From Monilinia fructicola (taxonomy: Eukaryota; Ascomycota; Leotiomycetes; Helotiales; Sclerotiniaceae), in NCBI GenBank assembly GCA_008692225.1, contig VICG01000001.1, forward strand, positions 124,001-188,000: DNA of 64,000 nucleotides, written 5' to 3'. Below the pieces are notes generated by a model. That model worked only from the letters and a program-made list of their open reading frames with translations, made no database searches and was not told the origin of the DNA. The position numbers were made by a program, and so were the translations under genes. Below, piece by piece: positions 59,401-64,000 of this stretch; the stretch's first letter is position 1, and each line of letters begins with the position of its first letter.

Positions 59401-62400
59401 ACCCTGAGAAGCAAATCACACTCTTCAGCTTTTCTTCATACTATGTCTCAAGATCTTGCTCAAGAATATTTGGCATCTATTGATTGGTATATATATAATA
59501 AGCATTATATACTGTCACCCGACTAAGACTGAATATCTTTGAGTAATTGAACAAAATAATAGGGTGGGAGTGAAGAGAAATTGAATTCCCGGTACTATTT
59601 AAGCCTCAAGAGCATATCTGGCAGTCACCAACTACTGTCAGGTAGACTCTTCAATTGGATATGTGTAGCTTTTCCTTTCGTCCGAGAACTGCTACCCTTT
59701 TCTTTCCGAGGTCATATATATGGTGTTGTATTGGACCAGTATATGAAAGATGATAAGGGAAGGAATATGAGATGATGGCAACAATATTGGATGGTAAATT
59801 GTCATCACTTATTTGAGTAATCAAACAAGTAGTGTGAAAAAGGTAGGGCTCGGCACGTCTGCGAGGAGAAGATTGCAAGAAAATGCGAGTGATGTGATGC
59901 ATGGCTATGGATATTGGTCATCCCAACGGATGGTCATGCAATAATCATGGGCGAGGCGAGGTAAAACAATATTGACAGGTTAAGGGCAGAAGTAAGAGTT
60001 CATGTCACTTTAGTTGAGAGGCTCAATTCAATATATGACTGTTATTGATTGATCGTTCTGTATTTTGACGTGAACTCTCATGTTCCTGTTGCGTCCCATT
60101 GTACACATTATTGTTACAAACCCCGAATTACTTCTGCCATTCAATGAATTGAAAGCATGCTATAACTCTGAGAGAAGTAGACCATGTATGTTCAATAGAT
60201 GCTTTCCTTCGGATTTCCCAAAACCGACTACTACAACGCTATGTTGACGACGCAACGTTCGCAGACTCCTTCATTGTGATACAGATATCAACGATACATA
60301 TCTCGTGTATACTGCTCTATTTGAATATCACTGCAGGTAAGAGATATACCGGATCATCACCTGACGACGAAAAAGCAGCCCACTTATGAATTTGATCTCG
60401 TAACTGTCAAGCTGGAGCTCACAGTGAGGACTTCTCGTAGCCCTTTGCGTTAAGAGTTTTGGATCTAGTTTCTATAATGACAATAAAGTATAGTATTTTC
60501 TCGGAGAATTGCATACAAGAAAATACAGCTATCAACAATTGGATACGTTCAATGTATTATGAAATATCTTCTACTCATCTCATTAAATGATGATCATGTT
60601 TCCAAGGGTTCAAAAGGGTATCATACAAAATAGCAACCTGCAGAATAAACATATCGTAATAACCACCTGAGAACTTACAAAGCCGTACTCCTCAACTATA
60701 GATTCTTAGGATGGTTACAGATCTACTTTTTACTCCCGCTGAACCGGATATAATTGCATTCTTCTATAGTAGTGATTAACCATGAGCTTACAATGACATG
60801 CTGTTTATATTCCTCGTCAAAATCATGATATACAAAATCCCCTCTATATCTTGCTAAAAAATAACTGGTGAACAAGATACAGTTTGGCTCCCTGGATTAT
60901 GAGTATAGAAGAACATTTGGCTTCATTGCATATATGCTTATGGGAAAATTACGAGAAGCGCTCAATTATTTTGTGTGGATATTTGTGGCAACTCTCGCAA
61001 CAACTTTGCTACAACTTTGCTAATCTATCGCTACATCGTGAGTCTGTAGATAAGTTCGATCAGTTTAACGATGACAAGCCAATATAATATGCAAAATTGA
61101 AACATATTATTCCAGGCTATTACAAAATCCATCAGTCTTCCCCATATTAAGAAATTAGCTGCAACCCCCTTTTTCTTCAAGTCTTCGTTAACGATTCGCT
61201 TGTATCACCAATCAATTTTAACCTTGATTGCTATTCTGACTCCTTCATAATCACCACAAAAGCTACCGTATCTTACTAAACAATACTATTCAATCTGATA
61301 TAATTGTTGATACTAACCTGGTCAGTTAAAGTGTAAGTAGTTAATCCTTTTGTTGATATATCATCGTTGTTATCATCTAAGCAATCTATGGAATGGAGGA
61401 CGACTTTATAGACGTCCTCGAGGAACTAGTACGCCTAATACGGTTAGTCGTGTTATTCGTCCAACAACATAACATCACATGATCCATTTTCCCAACAATA
61501 ATCGATGATGTAGTGATGATTACATCCAACTTTCTCCTGTGTTCTCTCGCTGAAATTTGATCGAGAAAAGATCTTCGGGTGCTGGTTCTTGATGTCTCAA
61601 AAGAAATCTCGGCTCTGACTTTGTAACCTCTCAACTTTGATATCATGAAGCTGGTTACTCTCAGGTGTTATTCTACCTCAAAGTGAGTAACTTTTCAATA
61701 CTCTAACCTACAACAATCTCCAAGTTTTGTTGAGACATTGCATTCAATTCTTTTTGGAGGCGTATTTAGCCGAATATAGTTTGAATCCTCGGACTTATGT
61801 TGAGCATCCATAACTCAAACAGTATTCCAAACAAACAATTGTCTTCATAAGAGATTCCATAATGAAACTACAAGTCTTACAATGTAATGTTTTACTTTTA
61901 ATTCATATGATAAGATATTATATCACTAATAAAGATATTAAAAAGATAACAAATGGACTACTATTGTATCCAGACCTTCCTTCCGAGCCCTGGAGCCCTT
62001 TAGAAGTTTACATTTGAACTATGGGATAAAACAACCTCCCATGTTGAAAGGTTCCTATTGTAAGTACGGTATGAATGTCAATATATTTTACTGTTTCTTA
62101 TGACTGAGAAGTTATCAGACATATACGGTTACTGAAGGGCGACAACAATGTGCTCTCATTCTACTTTGTTTTGGAAACTGCATACCCACTGGGATGGAGC
62201 CCCCGTCGTTACATTAGCTGAGTAAGATATCGCTGTATTATTCAAAGACTAGCAATGGCAAAGAAAGAGGTCATCCTTGGTAAGTATACAGACATTTGCA
62301 AGTGCATCATTTATAGACTATGACTTTCCTGTAGATCCAATTCAATATAATGCAAAAGTAGGATACAATTAGAAAGCAATACCAGAATATGTGATCAATT

Positions 62401-62720
62401 AGCTTGGAAAGTGATTAACCAAATATGCAGAGGTCAAACCTTACCCAGAAAGATATCTTAGTATTATTTACCAATCTCAATATTTCATCTTGCGATTCTT
62501 CTCAACTACCAATATCTATCTACATTATCCCACAATGAAAAGTCACATATTCATTCTAATGTGTTTTTTTGGCTCGCACAAATGATATATAGAAGTAATT
62601 GCGTTATAGATGATCATATGATATGGTATAGGCTAGCCCTTGGTATTGCACTAGTCCTCAAGCTCCCGCAACGAACACATTTAAATCACCCACGCAAAAG
62701 TTTTTTCTAAAAACATTTCA
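56500..62720. other. Long gene-poor region
   Basis: About 6.2 kb, AT-rich. The longest open frames (57518-57979 minus, 153 codons; 59098-59526 plus, 142 codons) show no motif, start context or splice evidence that lets me call them. No tRNA, repeat array or transposon protein is visible. Confidence 0.5.
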
Positions 62721-63938
62721 ATGATTCAAATTCTCAAAACTCAAGCAACGATAAAGAGGACATACCGAAAAATGCCAGATCCTAGCCAAAGTGTCCGAGG
62801 AGTCCTTTACGATCCCCAAACCAACGAAGAACTCCTACACAACACTAGACTGGAGCATGAAAGTTTATTCAAAATAGCACTTGAGAGTGAGAATGTAAAA
62901 AATCCTCTCACTCTAATCCGCTCACCGCCGCATTTCTCATCTCTCAAACTACACGAGCTCAAGAACCTATGCAATAGATGCGTCTGCGTCTACTTTCCCG
63001 CCTGGGGCAACCCACTCAAAATTACAAATACATATAGCGTGTATCGATATCTAATGGAACAATGGTGGGAAGGAAATATACACGATAAAGACATCAACTT
63101 CAAGAGGTTCATCGCAAAGTTGATACAAATGGAGACGGAGGAGCCAGTTTCGATTGGTGAAATAGTACTAATTCATCGAAGACTATGCAAAGAATTTGAA
63201 AGGCGGGAGGAAGAGTTTCTGGAAAAAGATAGAGAGGAAATCAAAAGTGCTCGATTAAGGGGGGAGAAAATACAGCCGGGACAATATGACCATCGGGCAA
63301 ATTATAAGATAGGGCGCATATTCCGAAGCGTTATTATTGTATTGTTACCCAACGACAGTGGTGCATCAACCGCCGAACGCGCGGTTAAATTGGTGAAAAC
63401 GGGGATTAGGGATGGAATTGCTATATCTATTAACTTTGATGGGATCAAACAAGTCGGTACCGGGTCCGACGCGAGCACCCCTAATATCACTGCACGAGCT
63501 GACGTCATAATAACAACATTGGGAGAAGCAGTGGCATTCATAATTCGACTCAACAAATCATTAGAGAAGCTTTTCCCGTTGTCGATGGAACGAAATCTCA
63601 GTATAATCGGCCCAGAGCTAGGGGGGTCAAAGCCACCGGGGGATGGGAAACTTCATACAGGAGGAAAACTTATTGGACCAACAACGAAGTGGGTTAGGCC
63701 AAACTTAACTTCTATTCCTCACAACTGCTACAAATCTTATTGTAATGCTACATGCCATGAGTATCATTTCAAATCTCATGATGTAGAATCAGAAGCGAAA
63801 AAGAAGCACGAAGAACAGTTGCACAACCGCAATGCGACTCATACACCTGCGCTTGTTAACTTATTGGCCTATGTTAGTAGTATAGAGTGTCTTTTGAGAC
63901 TAAACGTCTGTTTCAAGTATCTTACTGATATACCATGA
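62721..63938 (+). CDS. Hypothetical protein, probably continuing past the window edge
   Basis: A 405-codon open frame from ATG 62721; ATG 62772 (MPDPSQSV) is an alternative start. Highly charged helical regions (RRLCKEFERREEEFLEKDRE) are followed by a possible alpha/beta region (RIFRSVIIVLLPNDSGAS, ADVIITTLGEAVAFIIRL). There is no recognised domain, signal peptide or membrane helix. The C-terminus as read (after 63886) is weak. A donor GTGTCT at 63887, a CTGAT branch and an acceptor at 63941 would splice SSIE to GIEDEPHESS and keep the frame open to the window end, so the real gene is probably longer. Codon use looks genuine throughout. Confidence 0.6.
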   Translation: MIQILKTQATIKRTYRKMPDPSQSVRGVLYDPQTNEELLHNTRLEHESLFKIALESENVKNPLTLIRSPPHFSSLKLHELKNLCNRCVCVYFPAWGNPLKITNTYSVYRYLMEQWWEGNIHDKDINFKRFIAKLIQMETEEPVSIGEIVLIHRRLCKEFERREEEFLEKDREEIKSARLRGEKIQPGQYDHRANYKIGRIFRSVIIVLLPNDSGASTAERAVKLVKTGIRDGIAISINFDGIKQVGTGSDASTPNITARADVIITTLGEAVAFIIRLNKSLEKLFPLSMERNLSIIGPELGGSKPPGDGKLHTGGKLIGPTTKWVRPNLTSIPHNCYKSYCNATCHEYHFKSHDVESEAKKKHEEQLHNRNATHTPALVNLLAYVSSIECLLRLNVCFKYLTDIP

Positions 63939-64000
63939 CAGAGGCATCGAGGACGAACCACATGAATCAAGCGCAAATAACCTGAAGATGCATCGAAAGC

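Noticed and set aside
59098..59526. Plus-strand 142-codon frame
   Set aside because: No recognisable domain, and it lies in a gene-poor zone; not better than chance on sight.
1..64000. CRISPR arrays, rRNA genes, transposase or reverse transcriptase genes
   Set aside because: No direct-repeat/spacer pattern, rRNA-like block, or DDE/RT motifs were found on either strand; tandem arrays here are simple satellites.

Overview
This window is nuclear DNA of a filamentous ascomycete (Pezizomycotina). The genes are split by many short introns of about 47 to 130 bases with GTAxGT-type donors, CTAAC or CTGAC-like branch points and YAG acceptors. The recognisable families are fungal: TRK potassium transporter, UTP4, uS5/RPS2, Zn(II)2Cys6 and bZIP regulators, P450, ER FKBP and a fungal aquaporin. 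Protein style suggests Leotiomycetes (Sclerotiniaceae-like), but that is an inference. Nothing bacterial, viral, CRISPR-like or operonic is present.

Layout. The left half is the gene-bearing half. It holds the 3' end of a TRK transporter (1-0.5 kb, +), a repeat-rich gap, UTP4 (4.2-6.9 kb, -), two head-to-tail paralogous secreted-type proteins (7.8-10.8 kb, -), and a cytochrome P450 on the same strand (11.3-13.2 kb). Next come an 837-residue AT-hook protein (14.6-17.2 kb, +), a 53-codon Cys4 ORF (17.7 kb, +), a broken ORF (18.4 kb, -), a two-anchor Ser/Pro-rich membrane protein (19.7-21.4 kb, -), RPS2 (22-22.9 kb, -), a Zn2Cys6 regulator (24-26 kb, -) and an acidic protein with a C-terminal Zn2Cys6-like cluster (28.3-29.3 kb, -).

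The right half is gene-poor and full of low-complexity DNA. Long stretches of microsatellites, telomere-like TTTGGG and GGGGTTT arrays, and 10-, 13- and 17-bp minisatellites surround a small basic protein (35.5-36.2 kb, -), an ER FKBP prolyl isomerase (38.5-39.4 kb, +), a bZIP factor (48.1-49.2 kb, -), a broken ORF with its own TATA box (52.1-52.6 kb, -), a decayed aquaporin (53.4-54.7 kb, +) and a 235-bp inverted-repeat element (56.3-56.5 kb). An unrecognised protein (62.7-63.9 kb, +) ends the window.

The main theme of the hunt is broken reading frames. TRK, UTP4, FKBP, bZIP and the 18.4-kb ORF each read perfectly once one to four single-base indels are allowed, several of them in homopolymers. 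The tandem paralogs, P450, RPS2, Zn2Cys6, AT-hook and membrane proteins are intact. Because UTP4 and RPS2 are housekeeping genes, part of this is probably sequence error. The aquaporin is damaged much more deeply and looks like a true relic. The most biologically interesting intact locus is the tandem pair with conserved exon lengths but one extra intron, next to a P450.
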